This document shows, in pieces, positions 33,212 to 41,914 of a DNA stretch of 64,000 bases (the stretch's first letter is position 1; every line of letters begins with the position of its first letter). The stretch covers positions 1-64,000 of the forward strand of contig JBAZJT010000010.1 in the NCBI GenBank assembly GCA_041651175.1, read 5' to 3'. The notes beneath the pieces were generated by a model. It did no database searches and was not told where the DNA came from. It saw nothing but the letters and a program-made list of their open reading frames with translations. Both the position numbers and the translations under genes were made by a program. This stretch comes from Elusimicrobiales bacterium (lineage in GTDB: Bacteria; Elusimicrobiota; Elusimicrobia; Elusimicrobiales; Elusimicrobiaceae).

Positions 33212-34319
33212 ATGCGGCGGCTTCGGCGTATGCCGCGGCGCGCCGCATGGACTGCTTTTCGCCGGTTGCGCCGCCGCAAATGGCGACGATTTTGGCAAAA
33301 CCGGCGCGGCGCAGCGCGCCGGGGGACAGCGCACAGCTTCCGGCTACGGCAAAAACCGGTTTGCCGCATTCCGCTCCCAGTTGCGCCAGCGCGAAAGGCG
33401 TCTTGCCGCAAAGAGTTTGCGCGTCCAGGCGGCCTTCGCCGGTTAAAATTATATCCGCCGCGCGGGCGCGCCGCCGCGCATTTAGCATTTGCAGCACGGT
33501 TTGCGCGCCGCAGGCCATGCGCGCGCCGCAGAACGCATACAGCCCCGCCGCCATCGCCCCCGCCGCCGCCATGGATGGGCGGCGGGATATATCCAGCCCC
33601 AAATCCCGCTTTACAATGCGCGCGTAGCGCCGCAGCGCGGTCTCTATGATTTCCACTTCCTTTGGGGTCGCGCCTTTTTGCGGGCCGTAGACGCGGGCCG
33701 AGCCGTTTTCCCCCAGCAGCGGGTTGGTTACGTCTGCCAGCGCGATTATTCCGGCGCGGCGCACCAGCGGGTGCATGCGCCGGGTATCTATCTCCGCCAG
33801 CCGCAGCAACCCACGCGCGCCCGGAGCTACGGGAACGGAATTTTCGTCCAGCAGCCGCGCGCCCAGCGCCTGCGCGATGCCGGCGCCGCCGTCGCATGAG
33901 GCGGCGCCCCCAAGCCCGATAAGAATGCGCCGCGCCCCCTTTTCCAGCGCGGCGGCGATAAACTCGCCCGCGCCGAAGGAGGAGGCCTCCAGCGGGCGGA
34001 GCTTTTGCCCTTTAAGCAATGCCAGCCCGCAGCAGCGCGCGGTTTCTATAACGGCGCAGTTTCCGTTCCGCATCAGATACCGCGCCCGGACCGGCGCGCC
34101 AAGCGGCCCGCGGACGGTTTTTGAAAACAGCCTGCCGCCCGCCTCCGGGGAAAAGCCCGCGGACAGCGCGTCTATCAGCCCGTCGCCGCCGTCGGAGACG
34201 GGCATTATGTCAATCTCCGTGTTCGGGCGGGCGCGCCTGACGCCGCGCGCCATGGCGCGCGCCGCCTGCGGTCCAGAAAGCGAGCCTTTGAACGGATTGG
34301 GAGCTATGAGAATTTTCAT
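33189..34319 (-). CDS. Glycerate kinase
   Basis: This 376-residue protein matches the GlxK/GarK glycerate kinase family: KILIAPNPFKGSLSG at the N-terminus, PVSDGGDGLIDAL, GLGGAASCDGGAGIAQALGA as the glycine-rich core and TGEGRLDAQT near the C-terminus. It phosphorylates D-glycerate, normally to 2-phosphoglycerate. The ATG at 34319 is chosen because family members begin MKI; an upstream start adds six residues without support. Its end overlaps the polyproline gene tail-to-tail. The adjacent transporter in the same direction may supply phosphorylated three-carbon compounds. Confidence 0.87.
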   Translation of the reverse strand: MKILIAPNPFKGSLSGPQAARAMARGVRRARPNTEIDIMPVSDGGDGLIDALSAGFSPEAGGRLFSKTVRGPLGAPVRARYLMRNGNCAVIETARCCGLALLKGQKLRPLEASSFGAGEFIAAALEKGARRILIGLGGAASCDGGAGIAQALGARLLDENSVPVAPGARGLLRLAEIDTRRMHPLVRRAGIIALADVTNPLLGENGSARVYGPQKGATPKEVEIIETALRRYARIVKRDLGLDISRRPSMAAAGAMAAGLYAFCGARMACGAQTVLQMLNARRRARAADIILTGEGRLDAQTLCGKTPFALAQLGAECGKPVFAVAGSCALSPGALRRAGFAKIVAICGGATGEKQSMRRAAAYAEAAAFSLFSGL

Positions 34320-34383
34320 TATGCAAGTCGCGCGCAACGGAACCGGCGCGCGCCGGCGGATTCCGCGGAATTTCGGGGCCGGC

Positions 34384-35721
34384 TCAATCCAGCGGGGCGC
34401 CTTCCGGCTCGGGCGCGACGGGAAGGGGCGGCTTTTTAAGCGGTGTCTCGTGCCACAGGCGGGTCATCAGCAGCGCCCCGGCCAGCGAGAACGGAACAAG
34501 CGTCCACACCCATATTCCCCACCCGTATTTGTCCAGCAGCCCGCCCAGGAAAAACCCGGTCAGCCCGGAGGCCAGATACTGCACCCCGTCCAACGTTCCA
34601 GCCACGGTGGCCGCGGCTTTGGCCCCGCCGAAATCCATGGACGCCGTGCCGGAAAGCATTCCGTGCACGCCGAATATCCACATGCAGCAAAACCCTACAA
34701 GGAAAGCCGCCGCTATTGGCGAGCCGGCGTATCCCAGCAGCAGCAGCGAAACAATCTGGCCCAGATAGAATAAAAACGCCACCGGCGCGCGGCGCGAGCC
34801 GAACACCCTGTCGGAGAGCCAGCCGCATATAAGCCCGCCGAGTATGCCGCCTGCGGTTATCCCCGCCGTCGCGATCGAAAACAGCGTCGTGCCGTGATCT
34901 ATCCCGTGCATTTCTTTCAGAAACGGCGCGAACCACAGCATCAGCCCCTGCCGCACAAACCCCGTGCAGAATTCCGACAGCGCCAGCGTTATGATGACCG
35001 GGTTTGTGAACACGCGGGCCGCCAGATGGCGGAAATCCGGCGGCTTGCCGCTGTCCTGGTCGTTGGCGGTGGCGTCGCCGGTGTTGAAATTCTCGAACCC
35101 GGCGTCTTTGGGCGTATCGCGCACCATGGCAAGGTCCACCAGAAACATCAGCAGAATGCAGCCCGCCGGTATCAGGAAAACACAGTACCAGGGGAACCAG
35201 CTCAGTATCCAGCCGCCCACTGTCATGGCCAGAAAATAACCGCAGGAAATCATTATCCCGAATATGCCGCCGAAGACGCCGCGCTCGCGCACGTGGAACC
35301 ACGGCGCGTTTATCTTGACAACCGACAGCGCGCCAAAGCTCTGGAAATACTGGTTCACGGCGTAGAGAAGCGACATCCCGACTATTATTTTAGTCTGCCA
35401 GCCGTTGAGAAAAAGCAGCCCTATGGCCAGGTTCAGCGCGCAGGCGCCCAGCGCGCCCAGCAGTATCGCCTTCCTGCCGCCGATGCGGTCGGCCAGCGGG
35501 CCGTTGATGATTACGGAGCAGGCGTATGTCCAGAACCCCGCTGTGGCTATGACGCCGAATTCCGCCTTGGTGAGATGGAACATGTCCATCATCGGCTTGC
35601 CGGCGACGTTAAGATTGTAGCGGCCCATGTAGAAGGTGGCGTAGGTAAGCCCCAGCGGGAACCAGTTAAGGAAACGCCGCCGCCGGTACTGCGCGGTGTG
35701 ATTGACGGGGATGGCAGCCAT
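34384..35721 (-). CDS. Organophosphate:phosphate antiporter (MFS, GlpT/UhpT type)
   Basis: This 445-residue protein has twelve hydrophobic helices. YATFYMGRYNLNVAG in the first helix and loop, FGVIATAGFWTYA, and GPLADRIGGRKAILLG in the cytoplasmic loop after helix 2 match the OPA family (glycerol 3-phosphate, hexose 6-phosphate or phosphoglycerate exchange for phosphate). The gene lies upstream of, and in the same direction as, glycerate kinase with a 64-base gap. Substrate is inferred from family only; phosphoglycerate would suit the neighbour. Confidence 0.82.
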   Translation of the reverse strand: MAAIPVNHTAQYRRRRFLNWFPLGLTYATFYMGRYNLNVAGKPMMDMFHLTKAEFGVIATAGFWTYACSVIINGPLADRIGGRKAILLGALGACALNLAIGLLFLNGWQTKIIVGMSLLYAVNQYFQSFGALSVVKINAPWFHVRERGVFGGIFGIMISCGYFLAMTVGGWILSWFPWYCVFLIPAGCILLMFLVDLAMVRDTPKDAGFENFNTGDATANDQDSGKPPDFRHLAARVFTNPVIITLALSEFCTGFVRQGLMLWFAPFLKEMHGIDHGTTLFSIATAGITAGGILGGLICGWLSDRVFGSRRAPVAFLFYLGQIVSLLLLGYAGSPIAAAFLVGFCCMWIFGVHGMLSGTASMDFGGAKAAATVAGTLDGVQYLASGLTGFFLGGLLDKYGWGIWVWTLVPFSLAGALLMTRLWHETPLKKPPLPVAPEPEGAPLD

Positions 35722-35781
35722 TGCAATCAGTTTAACAAATTGGAGTTGCGCGCGGGATAAAACCCGGATGACGGCCCCATG

Positions 35782-36786
35782 TCAGGATTTGGGGCTGGTA
35801 TCCACCCTCAGCACGAAGGGATAGGCGGAGGCCTTGGCCGCCGTGTTCACCGGCATTCTGCCGGCGACGGTTATTATGTATTCCGGGCGCGAGCGGCGCG
35901 TACCGTCGGCCAGCGGCACGGCGCGGACGGATATGGTTTTTTCCCACACAAATCCGGCGCCCTCGCCCAGCCGGGTAAGCGCCAGCTTCATAAAATCCTT
36001 CGGCTCGCCGGATGCCGGCACGCGGATGGACAACAGCGTGTCCGTTTCCGGCGCGATTATGCCGGTTTCGTAGGCGGCGGCATCCAGCCCTTTTTTTATG
36101 GAAATAACGCCCGGCGCGGCCCTGAGCGCGTCCAGCCTGTCCGGCTCTATCCAGCCGCGCACGGAGGCAGTGTCCGCGCCGGAGGCTCCGTCAATATCCA
36201 TTCTGAAAGGCCGGAAACCGGACGCCGCCGAGGCCGCCTCCACCGTTTTCGCCATCGTCGTTCCCGCAGCGCGCACGGCAATCACCACGAATTCCGGCGC
36301 GCGTGAGAGGCTCTGCTCGGTTCCGGGGGCGGGAACTGGCAGCGCCAGCGGCCCGCTTGCCTGCACCTTGCGCACCTTATAGTCCATTTCCGAAAGGTTG
36401 TATTTGGGGCCGTGGTCGCCGAAAGCATATCTGTCCTGTGAAAAATGCGGCGCGTTAAGCTGGTTCAGCAAAATCTGTTCGGCTGCTTCGTGCTGGGTTG
36501 TGGTCGTGGCGGTCAGCCCGCGCCGCTGCGGCGGGGGGGTGTTTGTGGCGGCGTCCCGCAGATCCGATACGGGGGAAACGGTAAGCCGCTCCGCCGGCTG
36601 ATTCGGCCTGCGGTAGCCGAAGCGGGTTTCCACGAAATCCTGTATTTCAGCGCCGGCGCAAACCGAGCGGACCGGGACGGCCTCCTCCGGGTCGGGATAT
36701 GCGGCGCAATGCGGTTGAATCGCAAGCAGTATGTATAAAAGCGCGTTCATTAGGGTTCCAAACAAAACTATAGCCAAACACAACAA
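35782..36786 (-). CDS. Exported protein of unknown function
   Basis: This 334-residue protein has a hydrophobic N-terminal segment (LCLAIVLFGTLMNALLYILL) followed by AIQPHCAAYPDPEEA, consistent with export. The rest has no transmembrane segments and shows beta-rich stretches towards the C-terminus that may be two similar domains. I do not recognise the family. The start is uncertain: a TTG at 36786 lies close behind GGAGG on the minus strand, while an ATG at 36750 lacks a ribosome-binding site but gives a cleaner signal peptide. No operon partner is obvious. Confidence 0.55.
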   Translation of the reverse strand: MLCLAIVLFGTLMNALLYILLAIQPHCAAYPDPEEAVPVRSVCAGAEIQDFVETRFGYRRPNQPAERLTVSPVSDLRDAATNTPPPQRRGLTATTTTQHEAAEQILLNQLNAPHFSQDRYAFGDHGPKYNLSEMDYKVRKVQASGPLALPVPAPGTEQSLSRAPEFVVIAVRAAGTTMAKTVEAASAASGFRPFRMDIDGASGADTASVRGWIEPDRLDALRAAPGVISIKKGLDAAAYETGIIAPETDTLLSIRVPASGEPKDFMKLALTRLGEGAGFVWEKTISVRAVPLADGTRRSRPEYIITVAGRMPVNTAAKASAYPFVLRVDTSPKS

Positions 36787-36876
36787 ACCTCCGCAAGGAC
36801 CGGAAGACCTATATCATAACCCGGCAGCAGTGTCCATTTTCCGCAGCCGGACGGCGCGTTTCTGCGCCGGCTGCCG

Positions 36877-37410
36877 TCAGTTGTATGCCGCGCCTTTCTG
36901 AAGGGCCTTGATGTTAAGCTCTATAAGCTCCGGCTTGGCGCGCTTGAAAACTTTCGGCAGCGCCTTGCCCAGCGCGTCAAGCGACACGGCCTTTGTTCTG
37001 GCGGCGAAAACGCCCAGCATCACTATATTGGCGATTTTGACCGTGCCCAATTGTTCCGCCAGCTCGTTTACCGGCACCAGCGCAACGTTTATATCCTTGC
37101 GCGACGGGCGCGAAGTTACCAGCGAGCTGTTTATCAGCAGCAGCCCGCCGCTTGCAATCAGCGGTTCAAATTTGGCCAGCGACGGCTCGTTCATCACAAT
37201 CACCGTGTCCGGGCGGGAGACCACGGGCGAGGCCACCTCATCGTCCGAGATGACCACCGAGCAGTTCGCCGTCCCGCCGCGCATTTCCGCGCCGTAGGCC
37301 GGGAACCAGCTCACCTTTTTGCCGTCCACCATCCCCGCGTAGGCCAGCAGTATCCCCGCCGAGATGACCCCCTGCCCGCCGAAACCGGAAATTCTGATTC
37401 CCTGTGTCAT
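36877..37410 (-). CDS. 2-Oxoacid:ferredoxin oxidoreductase gamma subunit
   Basis: This 177-residue protein begins IRISGFGGQGVISAGILLAY, the signature of the gamma (catalytic domain) subunit of Kor/Vor-type 2-oxoacid:acceptor oxidoreductases, and has WFPAYGAEMRGGTANCSVVI. It is the last gene of a four-gene set (ferredoxin, alpha, beta, gamma) and overlaps the beta gene by four bases. The complex oxidatively decarboxylates 2-oxoacids to acyl-CoA with reduced ferredoxin. Whether 2-oxoglutarate or branched-chain oxoacids are used cannot be settled from sequence alone. Confidence 0.88.
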   Translation of the reverse strand: MTQGIRISGFGGQGVISAGILLAYAGMVDGKKVSWFPAYGAEMRGGTANCSVVISDDEVASPVVSRPDTVIVMNEPSLAKFEPLIASGGLLLINSSLVTSRPSRKDINVALVPVNELAEQLGTVKIANIVMLGVFAARTKAVSLDALGKALPKVFKRAKPELIELNIKALQKGAAYN

Positions 37411-38162
37411 TGCAATCCTCCGTCCCGGAACACGCCCAGGGGATAGTACGGCATCATTTTCTCGGCCACGAATTTCATGGATTCCACCGGAGACGCGCCC
37501 CAGTTTGTCGGGCAGGTGGACAGCACCTCCACCATTGAAAAACCCTTCCCCTCCGCCTGGTTTTTAAGCGCCTTCAGCACGGCCTTTTTCGCCTTTAGCA
37601 CATTGGGCGCGGTGTTGATTGCCACACGTTCCAGATACCGCGCGCCTTCAAGCTGGGCCAGCATCTCGCAGACCTTTATGGGATAGCCGTTTACTTTCGG
37701 GTCGCGGCCCTTGGGGGCGGTGGTGGCAGTCTGGCCGATAAGCGTGGTGGGCGCCATCTGGCCGCCGGTCATGCCGTAAATCGCGTTGTTTACAAAGATG
37801 ACCGTTATATTCTCGGAGCGTGCCGCCGCATGCACGGTTTCCGCCATGCCTATGGAGGCCAGGTCGCCGTCGCCCTGATAGGAAATGACAATGGTCTCCG
37901 GCTTGGCGCGCTTTATGCCGGTGGCTATGGCCGGGCCGCGCCCGTGCGGGCCCTGGATAGCGTCAAAGCCGAAGTAATGGTCCGCGAACACCGCGCAGCC
38001 CACCGGCGCAATCAGAACCGCCCGGCTGCGCAGCGAAAGCTCGTCCACCGCCTCGGCCAGGATGCGGTGTATGATTCCGTGGCCGCAGCCGGGGCAGTAG
38101 TGCATGGGAACGTCAAGCAGGCTTTCGGGCCGCTTGTTTGTTGCGGTAAGCGTTTTTTCCAT
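37407..38162 (-). CDS. 2-Oxoacid:ferredoxin oxidoreductase beta subunit (ThDP-binding)
   Basis: This 251-residue protein has HYCPGCGHGIIHR near the N-terminus, the ThDP/Mg motif GDGDLASIGMAETVHAA running to VNNAIYGMTGGQ, and GRGPAIATGIKRA. These identify the ThDP-carrying beta subunit of four-subunit 2-oxoacid:ferredoxin oxidoreductases. It lies between the alpha and gamma genes on the same strand with a 2-base gap to the alpha gene, so the four are one operon. Confidence 0.9.
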   Translation of the reverse strand: MEKTLTATNKRPESLLDVPMHYCPGCGHGIIHRILAEAVDELSLRSRAVLIAPVGCAVFADHYFGFDAIQGPHGRGPAIATGIKRAKPETIVISYQGDGDLASIGMAETVHAAARSENITVIFVNNAIYGMTGGQMAPTTLIGQTATTAPKGRDPKVNGYPIKVCEMLAQLEGARYLERVAINTAPNVLKAKKAVLKALKNQAEGKGFSMVEVLSTCPTNWGASPVESMKFVAEKMMPYYPLGVFRDGGLQ

Positions 38163-38164
38163 GA

Positions 38165-39268
38165 TTAAAACTCCAGCCCGTCGTTGTAGAGGGCTTCATT
38201 TTTGCCGTTGACGACGGATTCTATGGCGGTGAGAATGCCCTCGCCGGTGGTGGGGACGCCGCCCGGCTTGGCGTGCAGCCGGACGGGAACCCTGCCGTTC
38301 ACCGCCAGCCGGACATCGGTTACAAACTGGCCCAGGCTCATCTCCACCGACAGCACGGCTTTGACTTTGCCGTTTGAGGCCAGCCCGCGCAACTGTTTGT
38401 ACGGGAAAGGCCACAGCGTCAGCGGCCTGAACAGGCCGACTTTGAGCCCTTTCTCCCGCGCCATTCTCAGCGCGGCCAGGCAGGAGCGCGCCGCCGTGCC
38501 GTAGGCCGCCAGCAGTATTTCGGCGTCGTCGGCCATCACGGTTTCATAAAGCGTTTCCCTGTCCTCTATTTCGCGGTAGCGTTTGGCGCGGGCGAAGTTG
38601 AGGACTTCCAGCTCCCCCTCGCGCAAATCGTAGGAGCTTACCATGCGCCGGGGGCGGCCTTCGTTGACGCCTATGGCCCAGTCCGGCATTTTGCGTTTGG
38701 AAACGTCTACGGGCGGGGTTTCAAACTCAAGCGGCTCCATCATCTGGCCCAGAATGCCGTCGGCCAGAATCATGGCGGGGACGCGGTATTTCTCGGCCAG
38801 TTCGTAGCATTTGGCGGGGAAATTGCCCATTTCCTTAACCGAGTTGGGGGCCAGCACGATTACGCGGTAATCGCCGTGCCCGCCGCCGCGCGTTGACTGG
38901 AAATAATCGCCCTGCGAGCCGGCGATATTGCCCAGCCCGGGGCCGCCTCTGGTGATATTGGCGAAAAATATCGGCAAATCCGCGCCGGCGCAGTAGGAGA
39001 TTCCCTCCTGCTTGAGGCTGATGCCGGGGCTGGAGGAGGAGGTCATCGTCCTCACCCCGGTCGCCGCCGCGCCGTAGAGCATGTTGATTGCCGAGGTTTC
39101 GGACTCGGCCTGCACGAAAGCGCCGCCCGCCTCCGGCAGCCGCCAGGACATGTATTCGGGAACTTCGTTCTGCGGCGTTATCGGGTAGCCGGCAAAGAAG
39201 CGGCAGCCGGCGCGCACCGCGCCCTCGGCCAGCGCCTCGTTGCCTTTCATAAGAATTTTATCGCCCAT
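38165..39268 (-). CDS. vorB: 2-Oxoacid:ferredoxin oxidoreductase alpha subunit (VorB/KorA-like)
   Basis: This 367-residue protein has MKGNEALAEGAVRAGCRFFAGYPITPQNE, read in parts typical of VorB/KorA (KGNEALAEGAVRAGC, FAGYPITPQ), then SSSSPGISLKQEGISY and GGPGLGNIAGSQGDY. It forms the CoA- and ThDP-contacting alpha subunit. The closest named relatives are 3-methyl-2-oxobutanoate dehydrogenase VorB subunits, which would link the operon to valine-type oxoacids during amino-acid fermentation; 2-oxoglutarate is the alternative. Confidence 0.85.
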   Translation of the reverse strand: MGDKILMKGNEALAEGAVRAGCRFFAGYPITPQNEVPEYMSWRLPEAGGAFVQAESETSAINMLYGAAATGVRTMTSSSSPGISLKQEGISYCAGADLPIFFANITRGGPGLGNIAGSQGDYFQSTRGGGHGDYRVIVLAPNSVKEMGNFPAKCYELAEKYRVPAMILADGILGQMMEPLEFETPPVDVSKRKMPDWAIGVNEGRPRRMVSSYDLREGELEVLNFARAKRYREIEDRETLYETVMADDAEILLAAYGTAARSCLAALRMAREKGLKVGLFRPLTLWPFPYKQLRGLASNGKVKAVLSVEMSLGQFVTDVRLAVNGRVPVRLHAKPGGVPTTGEGILTAIESVVNGKNEALYNDGLEF

Positions 39269-39276
39269 AGATTCTC

Positions 39277-39480
39277 CTATTTATATACCGTTATGGCGGC
39301 ATCAGGGCAGATTACGGCGCACATTCCGCAGGCGACGCAACAGTCCTTTTTGTCCATCTTCGCCGGATAATAACCGGTGGCGCTGAAAGTGTCCGACATC
39401 GCGATGCACTTTTTCGGGCAGACGCTGACGCATAAGGCGCAGCCCTTGCAGCGCGCTTCCGCTACTACGATTTCTGGCAT
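39277..39480 (-). CDS. Ferredoxin-like delta subunit, 2x[4Fe-4S]
   Basis: This is a 67-residue protein with two CxxCxxCxxxCP clusters: CKGCALCVSVCPKKC and CVACGMCAVICP. It is the electron-accepting delta subunit of the 2-oxoacid:ferredoxin oxidoreductase and the first gene of the operon. The ATG at 39480 is preceded on the minus strand by AGGAGG at good spacing; a start six codons earlier is rejected. It is 8 bases from the alpha gene. Confidence 0.9.
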   Translation of the reverse strand: MPEIVVAEARCKGCALCVSVCPKKCIAMSDTFSATGYYPAKMDKKDCCVACGMCAVICPDAAITVYK

Positions 39481-39509
39481 TGACGCCTCCTGATGCAAAG
39501 TTTGGATAT

Positions 39510-39538
39510 ACTTTAATTCTTGACGCCGCGGTTGTCAA
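39510..39538 (-). promoter_or_regulatory. Promoter of the 2-oxoacid:ferredoxin oxidoreductase operon
   Basis: On the minus strand TTGACA (39538-39533), 17 bases, TAAAGT (39515-39510), with the AGGAGG of the ferredoxin gene about 20 bases further on. The rest of the 287-base gap to 39768 holds a short CACAGATG direct repeat (39574-39581, 39585-39592) of the interspersed type. I see no clear promoter there for the plus-strand lysine operon. Confidence 0.65.
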
Positions 39539-39767
39539 TGATTCCCGCGCCGCCTGCTGCGGGGAGTTTTTTCCACAGATGGCTCACAGATGACCACGGG
39601 TTTCCCGGACTTTCCCTTTGTGAGAAGTTGTCCGTGCCGGTTGCCTGTTTTGCGGATATCGCTGTCCTGGCGGCTATGGGCAGGGTGGACGCGACCGCGC
39701 TCATTTCGCGGCCCCGCAGGAATTTTGTATTGTGGACCATGCGCGGCGTTCCGCGCGGGAGATTCGC

Positions 39768-40421
39768 ATGAAAAAAATCGTTTCTGCCGACGAGGCCGTA
39801 AGCGGAATCCGCGACGGCGCCAGCATAATGCTGGGCGGCTTCATGTGCTGCGGCCAGCCCTTCGGGCTGGTGGACGCGATTTTAAGAAAGGGCGTCAAAA
39901 ACCTGACGCTTATAGTAAACGACACCGGCTCGCCGGGGCTGGGGGTGGCCAAACTGGTGGAGCAGCGGCGGGTGGCGCATGTAATCACATCCCATATCGG
40001 CCTTAATCCCGAGGCCGGCAAACAAATGAACGCCGGAACCATGAAGGTGGAACTGGTCCCCCAGGGCACCCTGGCCGAACGCATACGCTCCGCCGGGGCC
40101 GGGCTTGGCGCCGTTGTCACCCCGACGGGACTTGGCACCGAGGTGGAAAAGGGGAAGCAGAAAATCCTCATAGACGGGCGCGAATATCTGGTGGAACTGC
40201 CGCTGCGCGCGGAATTCGCCTTTGTAACCGCCGACATAGCCGACAAATACGGCAACGGCTTTGTCGCCAAGTCGCGCAAGAATTTCAATATAGTGATGGC
40301 GATGGCCGCGCAGGAAACCATTCTTGAGGCGGACAAGCTGGTTGAAACCGGCGAGCTGGACCCCGACAGGATAAATCTGCCGGGCGTATTTGTGCATACC
40401 ATAGTGGAGGCCGGAAAATGA
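39768..40421 (+). CDS. atoD: 3-Oxoacid/butyryl CoA-transferase subunit A
   Basis: This is a 217-residue CoA-transferase family I alpha subunit. It begins KIVSADEAVSGIRDGASIMLGGFMCCGQP, with GGF and the ...NDTGSPGLGVAKL block that binds CoA. GGGAGA lies 6 bases before the ATG at 39768. In lysine fermentation this enzyme exchanges CoA between butyryl-CoA and acetoacetate. It overlaps subunit B by four bases and is followed by kce, kdd and kamA, which supports that role. Confidence 0.88.
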   Translation: MKKIVSADEAVSGIRDGASIMLGGFMCCGQPFGLVDAILRKGVKNLTLIVNDTGSPGLGVAKLVEQRRVAHVITSHIGLNPEAGKQMNAGTMKVELVPQGTLAERIRSAGAGLGAVVTPTGLGTEVEKGKQKILIDGREYLVELPLRAEFAFVTADIADKYGNGFVAKSRKNFNIVMAMAAQETILEADKLVETGELDPDRINLPGVFVHTIVEAGK

Positions 40422-41092
40422 CACCGCCCCTCGCTGACCCCAAAGCCGCAAGACGCCAAAGAGTGGCACAACGTATCGCCCGCGAACTGCCGGAGAACGG
40501 GCTGGCCAACCTCGGCATAGGTCTGCCCACCCTGGTGGCCGACTACCTGCCCAGCGGCAAAAACATACTGCTGCATTCCGAAAACGGGTTCACCGGCCTG
40601 GGCGGCGCGGCGCAGCCGGGCGCGGAGGACTGCGGCATAGTCAACGCCGGCGGCAGGCCCGTTACCATAATGCCCGGCGGCTGTTTTTTCGACTCGGCCA
40701 TGTCTTTTGCCATCATCCGGGGCGGGCATCTGGATGTTACCGTGCTGGGCGCCCTTGAGGTTGACGAAGAGGGCAACATCGCCAACTACGCCATACCGGG
40801 CAAATTCGTCCCCGGCATGGGCGGCGCGATGGACCTGGTGGTGGGCGCCAAAAAAGTCATCATAGCAATGGAGCATACCAGCAAAAACGGCGAGCCTAAA
40901 ATACTCAAGCGCTGCACCCTGCCGCTTACCGCCCGGCGCGAGGCGGATTTGATTGTAACCGAGCTTGCCGTAATCCGCGTAACCCCCTCCGGCCTGGCGC
41001 TGGAGGAAGTGGCCGAGGATTCGTCGGTGGAGGAGGTCATACAGGCCACCGGCGCGCGGCTTGCCATCCCCTCCAATGTCGGGAGATTCTAA
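40418..41092 (+). CDS. atoA: 3-Oxoacid/butyryl CoA-transferase subunit B
   Basis: This 224-residue beta subunit contains HSENGFTGLG with the catalytic glutamate of family I CoA-transferases, NLGIGLPTLVADYLP at the N-terminus, and GGAMDLVVGAKKVIIAMEHT. It pairs with the preceding subunit to form the active heteromer. The kce start codon follows the stop immediately, so it is in the lysine-fermentation operon. Confidence 0.9.
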   Translation: MTPPLADPKAARRQRVAQRIARELPENGLANLGIGLPTLVADYLPSGKNILLHSENGFTGLGGAAQPGAEDCGIVNAGGRPVTIMPGGCFFDSAMSFAIIRGGHLDVTVLGALEVDEEGNIANYAIPGKFVPGMGGAMDLVVGAKKVIIAMEHTSKNGEPKILKRCTLPLTARREADLIVTELAVIRVTPSGLALEEVAEDSSVEEVIQATGARLAIPSNVGRF

Positions 41093-41911
41093 ATGGAAAA
41101 GATGATAATCACCTGCGCCATAACCGGCGCGGAAACCACAAGGGCGCATAACCCGAACCTGCCCGTTACCCCAGCCGAAATCGCCGACGCCGCCGCCGAG
41201 GCGCGCAAGGCCGGCGCGGCGGTGCTGCATCTGCATGTGCGGGACGCCAAAGGCAACCCCACACAGGACCCGGCGGTGTTCAAGGAAACTATTTCGCTGA
41301 TACGGAAAAAGACCGACATTGTCATTGAGGTTACCACCGGCGGCGCGGTGGGCATGACGCCGCAGGAGCGGCTTGCCCCCGTAACGCTGGAGCCGGACAT
41401 GGCCTCGCTGGACTGCGGCACCGTCAATTTCGGCGACGAATACATCATCAACACCCTGCCGGTAATGCGCGAATTCGCGGCGGCTTTCGCAAAACACAAA
41501 GTTCAGCCGACGCTGGAATGCTTTGACCTGTCGCATGTTTACGCCTCGCATGTCCTTATAAAGGAAGGGTTGATAAAGCCGCCTTTCCATTATGGGCTGG
41601 TGATGAATGTCCCCGGCGGCGTGAAATACGAGACGGATGTGCTGGAGCTGTTTGTCCGCAAGCTGCCGCAGGGCGCCTTCTGGACGGCGATGGGCATTGG
41701 CCGGGCCTCGCTGCCGGCGGTGCACGGCGCGCTGGCCATGGGCGGCTTTATCCGCGTGGGATTTGAGGATAACGTGTATTTCTCAAAGGGCGTGCTGGCA
41801 AAAAGCAATGCCCAGCTGGTGGAGCGCGCAGCCGCCATCAGCCGGCTGGCGGGCCTGCCCCCGGCGGAACCGGGCGACGTCCGCAAACTTTTCAATCTCA
41901 GGGAGGAATAA
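41093..41911 (+). CDS. kce: 3-Keto-5-aminohexanoate cleavage enzyme
   Basis: This 272-residue TIM-barrel (DUF849/BKACE) protein begins KMIITCAITGAETTRAHNPNLPVTP, with HLHVRDAKGNPTQD holding the zinc-binding histidines. It condenses 3-keto-5-aminohexanoate with acetyl-CoA to give acetoacetate and 3-aminobutyryl-CoA. BKACE proteins vary in substrate, but the adjacent kdd and kamA make the lysine-pathway role secure. It lies directly after atoA and 3 bases before kdd. Confidence 0.9.
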   Translation: MEKMIITCAITGAETTRAHNPNLPVTPAEIADAAAEARKAGAAVLHLHVRDAKGNPTQDPAVFKETISLIRKKTDIVIEVTTGGAVGMTPQERLAPVTLEPDMASLDCGTVNFGDEYIINTLPVMREFAAAFAKHKVQPTLECFDLSHVYASHVLIKEGLIKPPFHYGLVMNVPGGVKYETDVLELFVRKLPQGAFWTAMGIGRASLPAVHGALAMGGFIRVGFEDNVYFSKGVLAKSNAQLVERAAAISRLAGLPPAEPGDVRKLFNLREE

Positions 41912-41914
41912 AAT